Position numbers and translations under genes: made by a program | The notes under the pieces: model-generated | The model's input: only the letters and a program-made list of their open reading frames with translations | Databases searched by the model: none | Told to the model about the DNA's origin: nothing | From: Endothia cerciana | Taxonomy: Eukaryota > Ascomycota > Sordariomycetes > Diaporthales > Cryphonectriaceae | Assembly: GCA_026119935.1 (NCBI GenBank) | Contig: JALRMH010000051.1 | Coordinates: 124,001-188,000 of the forward strand | Direction of reading: 5' to 3' | Length of the DNA: 64,000 nucleotides | In this document: in pieces, positions 24,178 to 36,192 of the stretch | How the letters are laid out: the number at the start of each line of letters is the position of its first letter | How positions within the stretch are numbered: position 1 is the stretch's first letter

Positions 24178-27076
24178 TTCTCTAATAGCCGCGCCTGGCG
24201 TCACGAGCCCGACCTCCTGCGAGACTTGATCGTCCCACCCGTCTATTTATTACGCACTGCGTACCAGGTCCCAGATTGAAAGTGTCGGCATGCCATGTCG
24301 CAGGCGCCCGGCTCGGGACAACCTTGAGAGCTGGGGGGGGAGGGGGGAAGGGGAGGCAGGAAGATATGGGTGATGGACCTCCTGTGACGACCCTATTGGT
24401 CCTCGCGCAGCCACCCCCCTTCAGCCCACCTGTCCAGACTGCATATTGGATGGTGTGTACGGGATACTCTTCTTCGTTCATCTCGCCACTGCTGTCTGGG
24501 TTTCCCAATCTGCCTGCTGCTGCAGCACGGCGATGGGGGATATGCACTGTACGTCTTTCGGTGAGCGAGGAGGCCGCTTGCACACGGTAAGTAGGTGAAA
24601 GTGAATGCTTGAGCTGCCCTCGTCTGGGCGAGGCGGTCTACGTGCCATACTGTTTATCCTCATGGGAAGAATCATCGTCGAGAAAGCTCCATGACGATCG
24701 TCTCTCCTCAGGACTCGGCGCTCATCATCACTGGCCAGGCCCTCCTGTTGACCGGTTCCCGGATTTGGCCTTGACACCGCATGGACAAACTGACGCATCA
24801 GATCTCACAAGGCACAGGAGCATCAATGACAATCTGATTGACACAATGTCCACCCCACTCCCTTCCATCTCTTTGACTTCTCTCCCACCCGCCCGCACAC
24901 AACGATCAGACTCGACTCCACCGGGGCTTGATGGAAAGAATACCCGGTCGCATTGCGGGCCCATTGTCTGACCCGGTTCCCATCCCGTCTCCTTTAGGCA
25001 TCGTGTAGCTTACCTCACGCTCCCGTCACGCGCAAACCTCGCCGCCTACCTGTCACCATCTGCCTCTGTACGACCTCTCCCCAGCAGCTGGGAACGAGAT
25101 GCAGGCTACCGGTCACATCCGCACCTCACCGCCTCCCGAGGGATGTATCAACTGCTCACCTGAGGAGGTATATCCGGAGTGCCAGCTCGAGACACCTTCG
25201 TTGTTGCCCAAGCGGCCCCAGGCACAACCAATCATACGGGGTTCACTTTCCTTTGCCCGTATGAGCGCCCTGTGGTATTGCCGATGGTATTGCGACGGTG
25301 AATGGAAGACACACATGGGCGTCCGGGAATGTCGATCCTCGTGTCCCTGAAGTCGCATCGGGAAAAAGCAACAAGCATCTCCAGGGACATGTCTTCACCG
25401 TACTAGTGCACGCAGGCGCTACGGAAATGTTCCGAAAGCAGACACACGACGCTCGTACCTGCAAGACCTGCTGAAGAGATGGATGGCCCTGCCTGCGTCT
25501 CGCGCGTCATGGGCTTGGCTTCAGGGTCAAATACATGTTCATGCTTGGTCATGTGCGGGCGTTGCCATCACCACCCCGTACTGCTTATGCATGCCCCCGT
25601 GCCGCCTCGTCTCCCAACCTCGTCTTGCCGCGAGGGTTTCCCAAAGCGGCGTCTTGCAGAACCAGGGCAGCCATTGAGCATCGACCGATGCGCCGGCGAC
25701 CTGGAGTGATTTTACTCGTAGGCTCGCCTCGCATCCGGCTTCTGCGCGTGGCGGCACAGATGTACAACACATGTCGGAAGCACACCCACGTCAACGTGCC
25801 TGACCGATCTGTCGCCTCAACGCTCGATCCAATCTTCACCTTCAGTGGGGCCGGGTACAGTCTGCAGCAGGCCAAATGAGGATTGTGTGACAGTCCTGAC
25901 AGAACCTGAACGGCACGGCAAGGAGGGCAACCCGGTCTAGTGGCTGCGAGCCTACTTTGAAGATCGGGTGGCGTGTGACTGCCCTTTCGCTGATCAGTTC
26001 CGGCCCGAGGACGACGGTCCAACGGTCGTGGGTGGACTCACACGAACTCTCATTATTATTCCCAGCGGACTTCGCGAGTAGTTTTTGTGGTCAATTCTCG
26101 AAGAGCTCTTCCTGGATCTCCATGGCAACTTTACGCGACCTGGCCCGGCCCAACAATGAGCATGCTCGATATGGCCCCCCCCCCCCCCCGCCGGCCACGC
26201 GCTCCGGCCGGTCGATGAACTCCTCAAATGGACCCAGGCTTCTGGGCCGCGGAGTATCGCACGTCTACATCACATGTCATCATGATAGCCAACTCCACAG
26301 CCTCACAACCCCTCCTCAGGCTCGGCCCTCCCAGCCGGTGTCACACTCCTCCCCGCCAACAATCCGGCGCCCCGTCCGAACCTCCAGCTCCACTCTCTAC
26401 CTCCCTGCTGTCCATGACCAGCCACTGGCGTCCCGGATGAGCCATTCGGCCTATCACCACCGGCAAGCGAGACTCGATATGTCCCCTCCACGCCCAGCAT
26501 TTCGAAGCAGATGTCCACAGGACCCCCAGGCGAGCAGACCGGTATAGGCCCACGTATGATGATCGTAACTGCCCGGTGGCGACACTCCCGAGCATGACCC
26601 TGAAACGGCCCGCCCAGCGCGGTGGCACTGCCGGAGGCCCAGATAGGCAGACAGCCTTGCCCTGCACTCCCCTTCCACCCTCCCCCCCCCCCCCGTGCCC
26701 CATCTGCACCCTCCTTCACCCGCACAGTATCACGACCGGGCTCGCCCACCCGGGGCGGCGCGCGCGAGGACGAGCTGGAAGATGGGGCGGGGGAGGGCGA
26801 CGGGCTGTGGTGGGAAGAGAATGGGTGAGGCCACACCACGTATGAGCCATCTTTTGCTACATTGTAAGGTTTCTGCTCTCCTCGCAAGGCCCACCGGGGT
26901 CTTTTACCAAAGGGAAATAGATGTGTCCGCGGTGATATGTTTCGTCAGGTACCTGGAGGTCAATAATCTTGAAATGGACAGTACTGCTAACGACTTGATT
27001 CTATTCTAGCCAGGTAAGCCAGGCAGCATAGGCCGGCGCCGTCCCCTCGTCTTCACGATATATAAATATATACATA

Positions 27077-27098
27077 CAGGCAGGCAGGCAGGCAGGCA
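27077..27098. repeat. (CAGG)n microsatellite
   Basis: About five CAGG units about 330 nt downstream of the chitin synthase stop codon, preceded by an AT-rich TATA-like run. Confidence 0.8.
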
Positions 27099-27431
27099 AT
27101 CTGGTCCATCCGGAAAGAATGAAAATAAAAGACATGCTCCTTCCGACGCCATGCCTTCATGGTGGTTCCTCCTGCTCGGGGTCTTTTTGCCCCATCTTGA
27201 CTTCAAGCAGGGACGATTGAGACTGAACACTGACATTTCATCCTTGTCGCCGATTCATACTCCATGATCATGTATTAATAAAGCCGTAAACGAAGTGTGC
27301 GAGTGCCCATGTGCGCGAATACAGAAGCGCTTTTGTGCAGGAACTAAAAACCTCTTCACCCAAGCTGATGATGGGAGTGCAATAATCGCCTCGTGCACTC
27401 TTCCTCCCCCAGAAACCTAAAATGCACTGTC

Positions 27432-30400
27432 TCATGCGTCTGAGTAATACTCATCATGATAATGAAGGCCAGGCGAATGCCCTGGCGGATATAGAACACT
27501 CTTCGTGTTGCCCGGCATGCTACCTTCATTGGGGCCAGGGAAGTACCCATTCTTGCTGCGACGTTCGCGCTCGAACTCGGCCCACCGCTTCATGGTGATC
27601 TGGCTGCTGTCGAACTCTCCCTCTTGCTCCCCGTGACCACCCCCCTTGACCTCGCCAGCCGTCTTGCGCGTATCGCCCCACGAGAAGTCATCGAACTTCC
27701 AGAAGGCGTAGCTGGGAAGGACAAGATTCCAAATGGGCAGCGAGCAGAGATAGATGAGCATCCATACTATGTATGACCACGATTGTGCTGTGATCACCAC
27801 GAGTACGCCGGGCAGACCCAGGATCAAGCCGAGCAACACCAAGGGGATAACTTGGACTGGTCCGATAATCGAGGAGATGACTGAGAATTATTAGCTACAT
27901 GATTCAAAGTTGGCACAAGAAAATCACGAGACACGATTGTTACTTACCGACATAGATCGTAAAAGCGATGGCAGCCGGAAGAACCAGAGTTCCCATAAGC
28001 TCAATGAACACCACGAACTGCATGCTGAAACAGAAAGTGCCGCAGAGGTCCCGCACGAGGACAAGTTCCATAAGGTTGTGAATTGTCGAGTTGATCCAAC
28101 GACGTCGCTGAGAGAGAAGAACCATGAATTTGTCGGGGACGGTCGTCTTGCAGACTGCTTGGGGGACAAACACCTGCTTTCGCTTAGGGAACGTCCGGAG
28201 CATGAGAGTCGTGAGGAAACGATCTTCACCAAGAAGGAGCAGGTTCTTCTTGTGTAGAGTGTCGACCACGTTCTCTGAATAGTGCTCCACCACATCCGGG
28301 TTGGCAAGAATCGGAACCCAGTAGTTGTTGCCTCCCTTCGGAGCTTTGATCCGGTACATGCAGAAACAACCCGGTAGACAGGTCACACCACCAAAGACCG
28401 ACTCAAAAGACTTGGACTGGTGGTGAGAGATGAAGTATTCGAAGACCTGGATGGCGGTGACCCAACTATCTCGCTTGTTCGCGATCTTGGTCTCGCCGCA
28501 GAGACCCATGATCTCGGGATCCTTGACCATTGCGGAGACCATGTGCGTCAGGCTGTCAGGGAAAACCTTCGTATCCGCGTCTACCATCAATACTATTTCG
28601 TAGAAATCGGGCGATATTCCGGTAACCTTCCACAGACCATTGAACATTTCGTACTCGAGTTCAGTCATGCGCTCGTCGAACATGACCTTTTGTAGGAAGG
28701 ACATGAGTATGATCTGACTGTCACGCTTGCCTCGATTTCCAGGTTTGGACTTCTTTTCCTCTGCGGGCGTACCGCACTTGACAACCAGCATCATAGGAAC
28801 TCGTTGCTGCTTATCCACTGGGATCCGGGACTTGGCGCCGAAGTCGTAGAAACCAGAGTAGATCTTGGCCATGTTGTGCCGCTTGGACCCGGAAGCAACA
28901 GCGACGTATGAGAATGGCTGGACCTCCTCTGGCAGGATGGTGAAATCCCTCATCATGCTCAGCACATAGTCGGGCGTGGACATTTCTTCGCCCTTGCCCT
29001 TGATAATGCCGTCGCAGATAACGAGGATACATTTGTGGCTGTTGGGGTAATCGGTCGTGGCGAGGGAGTCCAAGGTCGTCCGGATGCCCATCTCACCCTC
29101 GGAGTAGGCAGTGACGAGCAAGAGAGTGTGCGCAAGAGGGAATCCGAAAGGCATCCAGTCGGAAGGCGGCTGCGGTACAACTGCCTCGTGAATGAAACCA
29201 GCCGGGCCAGGTCCCTCTGGGCTAGGCTGAGCGCCATAGGGGTCGGGGGCCATCAAACTGTTGCGACTGCTGTTGACTCCTCCATATATGGAATTCGGGT
29301 GGAGCAGTGCAGCCCCAGAGCTCTGGCTGGCCATGGTCGTGGGCATCGTGGGTCTCCGAGAATTTCGGTCGGCGCCGTAGACAGTCGAGAATCGGGAGGT
29401 CGTGGGCAAGAAAGTGCTAGCCCGCTTGCTTGTTCGATCTGAAGAGGCCCCAGTAACACTGCTGCCAACGTCACCAGGCAGACGCGCTGGTGCCCGGTAG
29501 ATGTCCTCGGACCAATCCTCGATTTGCTGATTTCGCTTTCTCTTGTCTGACGACTGCGATGTCTTGGACGCTGCGTATCGTCTGCTGATGAACCATTGGA
29601 AGAGGATGGCCAGGGTGAAGCGCACAACGACAACAGACAAAATGAGAACGAGCGAAAGGTAGAGGACGATCTTGGAGGCAATGCAGCCCACCGAGTCTGA
29701 GTCGACCGATCCGACCTTGATGATCTGCTCGAAGCATTCCGCCGTTGCCTTGTCACCAGACTTCAACAGCGTGTGCGTAGCGTCGCGGCCTCGAATTGCC
29801 TTATTTGCAGCCGTGGTGTTGTCGGCAAGCTCGTTCCAGTGGCTGGGAACGGACACTTGGGATGTGTTAAACCACTTGAGGAGGTCCAGATCCAGCACAC
29901 TTCCGGAGTAGACCACGAGATTCCGGGAACTGTTTGCGACGTCGTCCCAGGTGAAATAGACATCAGCTGATGGCGAGAGGTCGTAGAACTCCGTGCGACC
30001 CTTGCTTGAGGTATGGCAGGCATATCCGAGGTAGTACGGGATTGTGAGATTTGGTTGCGTGGATCCGTCCTGGTTGAAGGTATTGCACGGGAAGTACCAG
30101 GCCAGGTCACCGTCGTCATTCGTCGGCACATCCGAGCCTTCTGCCAAGGTGACCATCCCCTTACACTTTCCGTTGACCTGCTGAAACAAGAAGCTTCCAT
30201 CTTGTCCGCCGTGCTTCTCGGGCAGATCGTAGAGGACGTTGGCGCCGTCTCCATCCGACTCCGCTGGTATGCCATCAGCCACGGGGTGGTGAGAGCCGGA
30301 AAGGTCGTATGCCTGGCCGAAAAAGATCATGTACCCGCTGTCGACATGGTTCACCTGAAGACGCTCCGAAGGCGTCCCACAGACTGTCCTAGTAAAGCCA

Positions 30401-31152
30401 AACGTGAGGAAACCGACGCATGCCATGATGATCGCGATGATGCTCAAAAGACCCATCTTCTCACGCCATGCTCGAGCCTGATCTTTTGACCGTATTCCGA
30501 AGCACTTAAGTATGAAATTCGGAGCCCAGAAGGTAAGGATAGCGCAGTAAATGTCCCATAAACTCGGAGGGCGGATCTGCTCCGTTTCCTTCTTCTGCCT
30601 CCTCTTCGAGATCTTCCCAGAGTGCTTTCTGCCGTTTGCTCTCCTTGAGCGGCGCTCCTTGTCGGCATCGCCACTTCCACCACTGGCCCCCTTCTTGTCC
30701 CTAGAGGCGATCGAGTCCGAGACGGCATCGTCCCTATTCGACGTGGTCAAGTATGTTGACCCCTCCAGATCCTCGTATACCGGCTCAGTACCAGTGCGCG
30801 AGGGCAGAGTCTGCATCTTCGCAGCATGTTGGCGGTAGTGGTAGTTCGGGTGGTTTTTCCCTATCCTGTTCCGCTCCGGCCTGATTAAACTTCGCTTTCT
30901 GGACACGGGCTGGTCCATGGCACTCTCGACGTCCGGTGACAGGGGCACATCGTCTGCTGTTGCGTTAGAACGGGCTGGTACTGTTGTCGCGAAGGAGCCT
31001 GAAGAAGTCGCACGGGAATGGAGGGTTTCTTCGCGACCTGCATATGAACCGCCAGCCTCGACATCGTGGTGCCGGCTACGGCGCGTGGATTGACGGTAGG
31101 CTGTGCGCTGCTCGTACGAGGCCCCTCCACCCGGTCTCTCCGGGAGAGACAT
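27432..31152 (-). CDS. class IV chitin synthase (yeast Chs3 type)
   Basis: Complement join of 31152..27948 and 27880..27432 gives 1217 aa. The 67-nt intron (donor GTAAGT, acceptor ttctcag) splits the C-terminal membrane region after AFTIYV. The ATG at 31152 (MSLPERPGGGASYEQ) fits class IV N termini; the open frame further upstream has no ATG and crosses a likely leader acceptor, aatcttaccag. Features in order: Ser/Arg-rich N terminus; a membrane segment near residue 230 (LLSIIAIIMACVGFLTFGFT); an extracytoplasmic loop with several N-x-S/T sites; a membrane segment near 505; the GT2 catalytic domain with LMVDADTKVFPDSLTHM near 860, EDRFLTTLML near 980 and the signature QRRRWINSTIHN near 1017; then several C-terminal helices. 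It makes chitin from UDP-GlcNAc at the plasma membrane. Yeast Chs3 needs Chs4/Skt5, whose homologue lies divergently next door. Confidence 0.94.
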
Positions 31153-32074
31153 GGTCCTGGTAAGATTTGCCGTTAGTTTCCATGCCACCAAAAGATCTCC
31201 GGCGCGACGTCGAGTGACAAGTGTGCCTCTGGGGTCCGCGGGGGGGGGGGTGGGGGCTTCACCGTCAAGGAGGAGGCAGACAGAGTAGTTCTTGCGCGGT
31301 CGAGGGTTAACACTCGGAGGGGGGGTGGGGGGTTCAAGAAAGAGGGCCAAGCATGTGTTTAGCGATGTAGTAGGGCGACGAGAGAGGGGGAAAAGTTGGA
31401 GGTCTCGTCAATCACGGTGAGACTGAAGTGAGGCCAGGAATGGATACGGGCAATGTTGTGCAGGAGTAGAGACTCACGGTTGTTATGGGCTACGGGCTGC
31501 CAACGGCGCTAGAGGCGGTATTCTTGACCTCTGTTAATGGCGAGGGTCCGTTGGGAAAAAAGCGGGTGGTGGTTTAGTGTTTATGCAGCAAGAGCAGCCA
31601 GCCCCTCCGTCCTGGCCGCTCCAGGGATGATGCAGGAACGAGGTCGTGACAACAACCACTGAGAGGCCCGCAACAGGACAAGTGGTGGCCAAGGCTCGGC
31701 TTTTCTCGCCCGTGATGTCCCTTGCTTGCGGGTCGTTCTCAATTGCGGTGGTGGGAGAGCATGGAGGACAAGGCCTGATTGATGGTTCGCCCGGGATGGG
31801 AGGGGCCACAGCCTTCCACTTTCTTGGTTGAGGGAGTGGAGGTGAGGTGGGAAGTGTTGCCCAGCAGGTTTGGTCGACTCCTGCGTCTTGGTAGACAGGC
31901 TGCGCCTCGGTTGCGAACAGACAGCTATTCCTGAGCCTGAACGCCGAGCACGCCTTCGCAGAACAAGGCCAAAGTCCGCTCTAGGACAGGGGAAATGGTT
32001 TCATCCGGCCGGGAAGTGGTGCAAAAGATCTCGATCTCTTGGCCTGGACGGCGTTGGAAGTGAACGAAGGGATG

Positions 32075-32112
32075 GATGGACGGACGGACGGACGGACGGA
32101 CGGACGGACGGT
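32075..32112. repeat. (GGAC)n microsatellite
   Basis: About nine GGAC units follow two GGAT units in the intergenic region upstream of the chitin synthase. Confidence 0.85.
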
Positions 32113-34424
32113 GAGTGATGGGGGACCCAGGGCCCCGGACCAGGACCAGGACCAGTAACCGGATTTCTTTTAGCGAGCGCACGATCGGAGAGGGCAGCCA
32201 CGGCCGACCAAGTGATCAAACAACAGGCGCAATGCAATGAGTGGAAACCCAGCTTACGAGGTGAGCCTCTCGACGACGAAGAGAGAAGACGAACGATAGA
32301 CGCCGAGGACGGTCGTGAAGGCCAGAGACTACGGGGTACGGAAGGGTTGACGGTGGACTAGTTGAGTTGTTGGAGGGGGAGATTGACTGTGGTATTTGCA
32401 CGCGATCCTTCCCTCTTCAGCTGCACCTCACATTTTTGGCCTCCCCCTGAAAGTTGGGCCATCCCTGTCTCACCCCCCCCCCCCAAAAGATCTGCCGTTC
32501 GGCCCTACATAGGCACAACTACCACAAGTATTATAGCACTATGGTAGATGCCCCAGGCTGCCGGGTTCACTGCGGCTCTCCCACTGAGCTGCCCGCCACC
32601 AGCTCCTCATCAGCTGGTGCTGAAGAAAAGAAGAGAAGAGGTGGTGGAGTCACGCCTGGCCCCGGGACCCGCGCCCTGACAAACCCCTGCAGGGGCTGCT
32701 TGCTCACTGCGGAAAAGGGCTGAGAGGCTGGATACGATCTGCATCCCGTTTCCCGGTGGACGTGTGTTGGCAGGATAATGTGAGGAATAACAACTTTGGT
32801 ATAGAAGAGGCTGGGCTTCACGTTGGAGCTCCTTGTTTACATTGCAGGTCATTCCTTGGTCGCCCGTCTTCGCAAGGGATGCCTATGTATTGTCATCTTA
32901 CGTCACAGCTTTTCGTTGTGCCATGGAATGTTGGCGAAACCGTTCAGAGTCGCAGCGGGGGGCCGGTAAACTGTGGGCATCAAATCAAGCATTCCCAATT
33001 GGATCTCCACTTCCAGTGACGGCCCAGTCTTGCCGAACCCCAGAGCTCCATTTATTGATCTGCTCGGGAGATCCCATCGGCTCCCTATCGCGAAGCGGAC
33101 ACAGATGAGGGCACCAGCAGGACCGGACCCGACAGGCTGGGCTTGCCTTATCTTGTCCCTCGATCCGGGAAGATGCAAAAGAGTATTTATGCATATCTTC
33201 AGCTATCTTGCCTTGCAGCTTGGCTCCCGATCCCGAGTGCGTACATTGGCGTGAAATACCTGTTAGCTGTTTCGTAAAGGAGATCGACGGGCCCGTCGCA
33301 GGATCATCATCTGTCGGATCGTCCATGGGCAAATTGCAAATCTCACCGCACGGGAGGGCTGGGGAGTCCGAATAGCCCGGCTGTGCTACCGTAGTAACAA
33401 GCGACCAGTGTCGGCGGCTGTGGTACCTTGAGGGTTGACACCTCCTTTCTGACGGAAGAGCGCCAGAGGGGGTCTGGACAAAGGAACCGAGCGAATCCTT
33501 CGGGCTGCTCCCAACATGCACTCCGTCAGGAACGCCTCCTGCAGGAAATGGCCAGTAATGGAGCACCAGCCGCAAACGTGGTCGAAGTACTCCGTAAAGG
33601 GCCAGCTGCAGCCTCTCCCCTTGGGCTCTTTTGGGCCGCTCAGGTCGGATTGAGTCGCGGAAGACGCGACCATCTGCAACATAGTGCGTGCTCGACAGCT
33701 GCCGCGCTGTGAGATCGACCATCGATCCGCTTGCCCCGGTGAGTACTTCCCTGCGCATGGTATGGATTGTGTGCTGTGTGACAGCGCCCTCCAGTTAACC
33801 CCCCGCGCATCACGGTCCTTGTTCTAGGAGCAGATTCACTCTTCCTGGGTCGGGAGTGTCGCTTTGTATCCGCCCAAGGAGACAGTCGCGATGAATGGCG
33901 ATGAATGATTCGTGATATTCCACCGTAGTATGAATTCCAGTTGTACAAAATTCGCGCGGAGAGCGCGGTCACAAGAATTACCGCTGTTAGTTAGACCGGG
34001 GTCCAGAGGTCGGAAACGAGATGCCTCATGTGAAGTGTCAAAATCCAATACGAGGGCGCTAAGCGGGAAAAGGGCTTGGTCTGGCCCCAAGCCACCACTG
34101 GAAGCCCATTCCACGGCGCCCCAGCCTGCAGGTCGCGGGGTGATGTGACGTGACGGCGGAGGTCTCTCTCGCCCCGTCAGAGAAAGAAGCTTCTCAATGC
34201 GATGGGCTGGCGGGTCCCCTCGTGTAGTGCTTCCAGCGGTTCGGGAGCCACTGGAATGAGCACACGCACGAGGCGAGTCTGAGACTGCCGTGCACTATGG
34301 TAGAATCCCGCCTCATGTCTGGCCCAGACACAAACTCCTCGCCTCTACGACCATTTGAACATCAAGGTTGCACTTTTCACGGCAACGGGTGGTGCCCCGA
34401 ATGCAGGGATCTGCGCAAATTCTC

Positions 34425-34470
34425 CGAGTCCACGAGTCCACGAGTCCACGAGTCCACGGGTCCTCGAGTC
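34425..34470. repeat. 8-nt tandem repeat GAGTCCAC
   Basis: Four exact copies of gagtccac followed by degenerate copies (gggtcctc, gagtc). Direct and uninterrupted, so not a CRISPR-like array. Confidence 0.85.
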
Positions 34471-35014
34471 ATTGCTTCGTCCTCCGAGGTTGATATTTTG
34501 AGGGTGCCGAGCAAAGCTGTCTCGTGGTCAGCGCAGGGTGCTCCCGCCCCTTGAGCATCTTAGTCCCATAAGGCTGTTATTGGCTCGCACAGTGCATGCG
34601 GGGAGCCTCCCCATACCTTGTATATGAGGCGTGTTTTAGACAGATGAACCTAACACAGGAGGGAATTACTAGACATTCAGGATGCCTGCCGTTGATATTG
34701 GCGAGTGTTGTATTCGAGCAACTTTGATCGGAGAGCCCATTTCGGATAATTCCCATACAGACGATACGCACCTCGAGATACTACTTCCAGAGTGTTGCGC
34801 AGCGGAATTCGTGCCGTCGTCATCCGAACTTCGCCACGCAGGACAGACATGCACTCGGCGAGCGTTCTGGAGTGTGAGAAATAGGTCCGCAGCCCAGCGA
34901 AGAATTGGCGCAGAACATTCTGCAGTGCATGCTATAGTAGGTACTAGGCTGCCCGCGCCGAAAAGGTGACGGGGCCGGGACAGTCGTGCAAGACCAGGGT
35001 GGTGGTCTGGACTG

Positions 35015-35093
35015 ATACTATGGTATGCTCTCTGGCTGATTCCTCGGGATGGGGAATCATCTAGTCCCCGAAGCCACGGTGCTACCATAGTAT
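35015..35093. repeat. 11-bp perfect inverted repeat around 57 bp
   Basis: atactatggta at 35015-35025 faces its exact reverse complement taccatagtat at 35083-35093. The same core recurs elsewhere in the window. It could be a small foldback element or a paired binding site. Confidence 0.6.
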
Positions 35094-35618
35094 GAACAGT
35101 GGAATCAACAAGTGACGAATTTTTGAAAAGTCCCATTTCTCACCGCAAACATGTGAGCGTTGCGTGTCCTAGTTGGATGCCGGTGACATCAGCAACCGAC
35201 AAATACTTCCGTGTGATCTTCTGATAAATGAATATCACCTTTGTTGCGTCCTGTCAGGCGCTTTTTTACGGTTCGGTCACGGTGTGGAGATCAAGAGAAC
35301 CCTTCAGAGTTCCGGGACACTGACGCGGCGTTTGCGGTCCACGGCAGCGAGAATCGCACTCCGGGGACGGTGTCTGGTTTCGTAATGCCGCTGGCTGACG
35401 GAGAGGGCAACGAAATCCTGAGTCCGCATGGCGTCTGTCTGGGGCTCCTCCTGAAAATCCCTTTGCCTCGTTTGGCGCACCCCTATTTCGCAGCCTTGGT
35501 TAGTGTCGGGCCAACGCGCGAGGGATGCTCCTCAGGCTTGGCATCAGCAGCTGGAGCGACTGTACTACTTACTACCATGGCATATATAGTATGTGTTGAA
35601 AAGGCTGGGGGGAAAAAA

Positions 35619-35675
35619 GAGAGACAGAGACAGAGACAGAGACAGAGAGAGAGAGAGAGAGGGGGGGGGGGGGAG
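35619..35675. repeat. (GAGACA)n(GA)n with poly-G tail
   Basis: A purine-rich composite microsatellite: GAGACA units, then GA dinucleotides, then a G tract of about 13. All-purine strand over more than 50 nt. Confidence 0.85.
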
Positions 35676-36135
35676 AGGGCCGCACACCCACGAGGTCTAA
35701 GACGAAAATGTCGTGTCCCCGTCCACCGGCCCTTCGCGTCTTCCAACCTTCTTTGTCTCCACCCGTCTCGTCATACGAGGACCTGAACGGATATGTCCTG
35801 CCGTGACCTGAGGATATACAGCGCAGAGCAGAGCAGAGCAGAAAGGGGCGGGCGGGCGGAGACGTAGCTAGCAGGTACTTACACGCGTCCCCAGCCTTGC
35901 CGTCGTGCCGGTAGGCGTGTACTTGCTGTCCGCTGCCCGGCAAGGCGCCGAGCAGGAAGCTGTCGAAGGCTGGAGCAGCCGCAGGGAGCCTCGTTGTCAT
36001 CTCTGGCGGATTGGATGAGACCACCTGTTTGCGTTCCCATCCGTGGCGTGAGATGTGGAGGGGTGATGACATTGTGCACAGGTCGGGGTGGAGTCTGGTT
36101 GCATGTACAGAAATACGACGCAACAGTCTGGAGTA

Positions 36136-36192
36136 GCCCGTACATAGTACGTACGAGAAGTACCTCACCAACCTGTACATACTATGTAGGGC
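36136..36192. repeat. 57-bp near-perfect inverted repeat
   Basis: The left arm (36136-36154, gcccgtacatagtacgtac) pairs with the right arm (36175-36192, gtacatactatgtagggc) across about 20 nt, with one bulged base and one mismatch. The strand can fold into a long hairpin. No ORF is present. MITE remnant or regulatory hairpin are both possible. Confidence 0.65.

Larger units (their letters stand above)
22765..27431. other. large gene-free stretch, 4.7 kb
   Basis: No frame has recognisable domains. It includes the presumed promoter of the WD40 gene at its left end and the 3' flank of the chitin synthase at its right end. Simple repeats: AGGCC near 23929-23957, GCA near 24155-24177, poly-C near 26166-26179 and 26689-26699, CAGG near 27077-27098. 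The CTATGGTA motif occurs at 24118. Confidence 0.55.

Noticed and set aside
25957..26547. 196-codon ORF
   Set aside because: Contains a poly-Pro string from a C tract, with no recognisable motif and competing ORFs on the other strand.
31153..31350. 66-codon upstream extension of the chitin synthase frame
   Set aside because: It begins with TTG rather than ATG, is Pro-rich, and passes through a likely splice acceptor.
32985..33758. 257-codon minus-strand ORF
   Set aside because: No domain and low-complexity-free but protein-unlike composition; no homologue recognised.
34425..34470. Possible CRISPR-like direct repeats
   Set aside because: Units are 8 nt and contiguous with no spacers, in a eukaryotic genome; a plain minisatellite.
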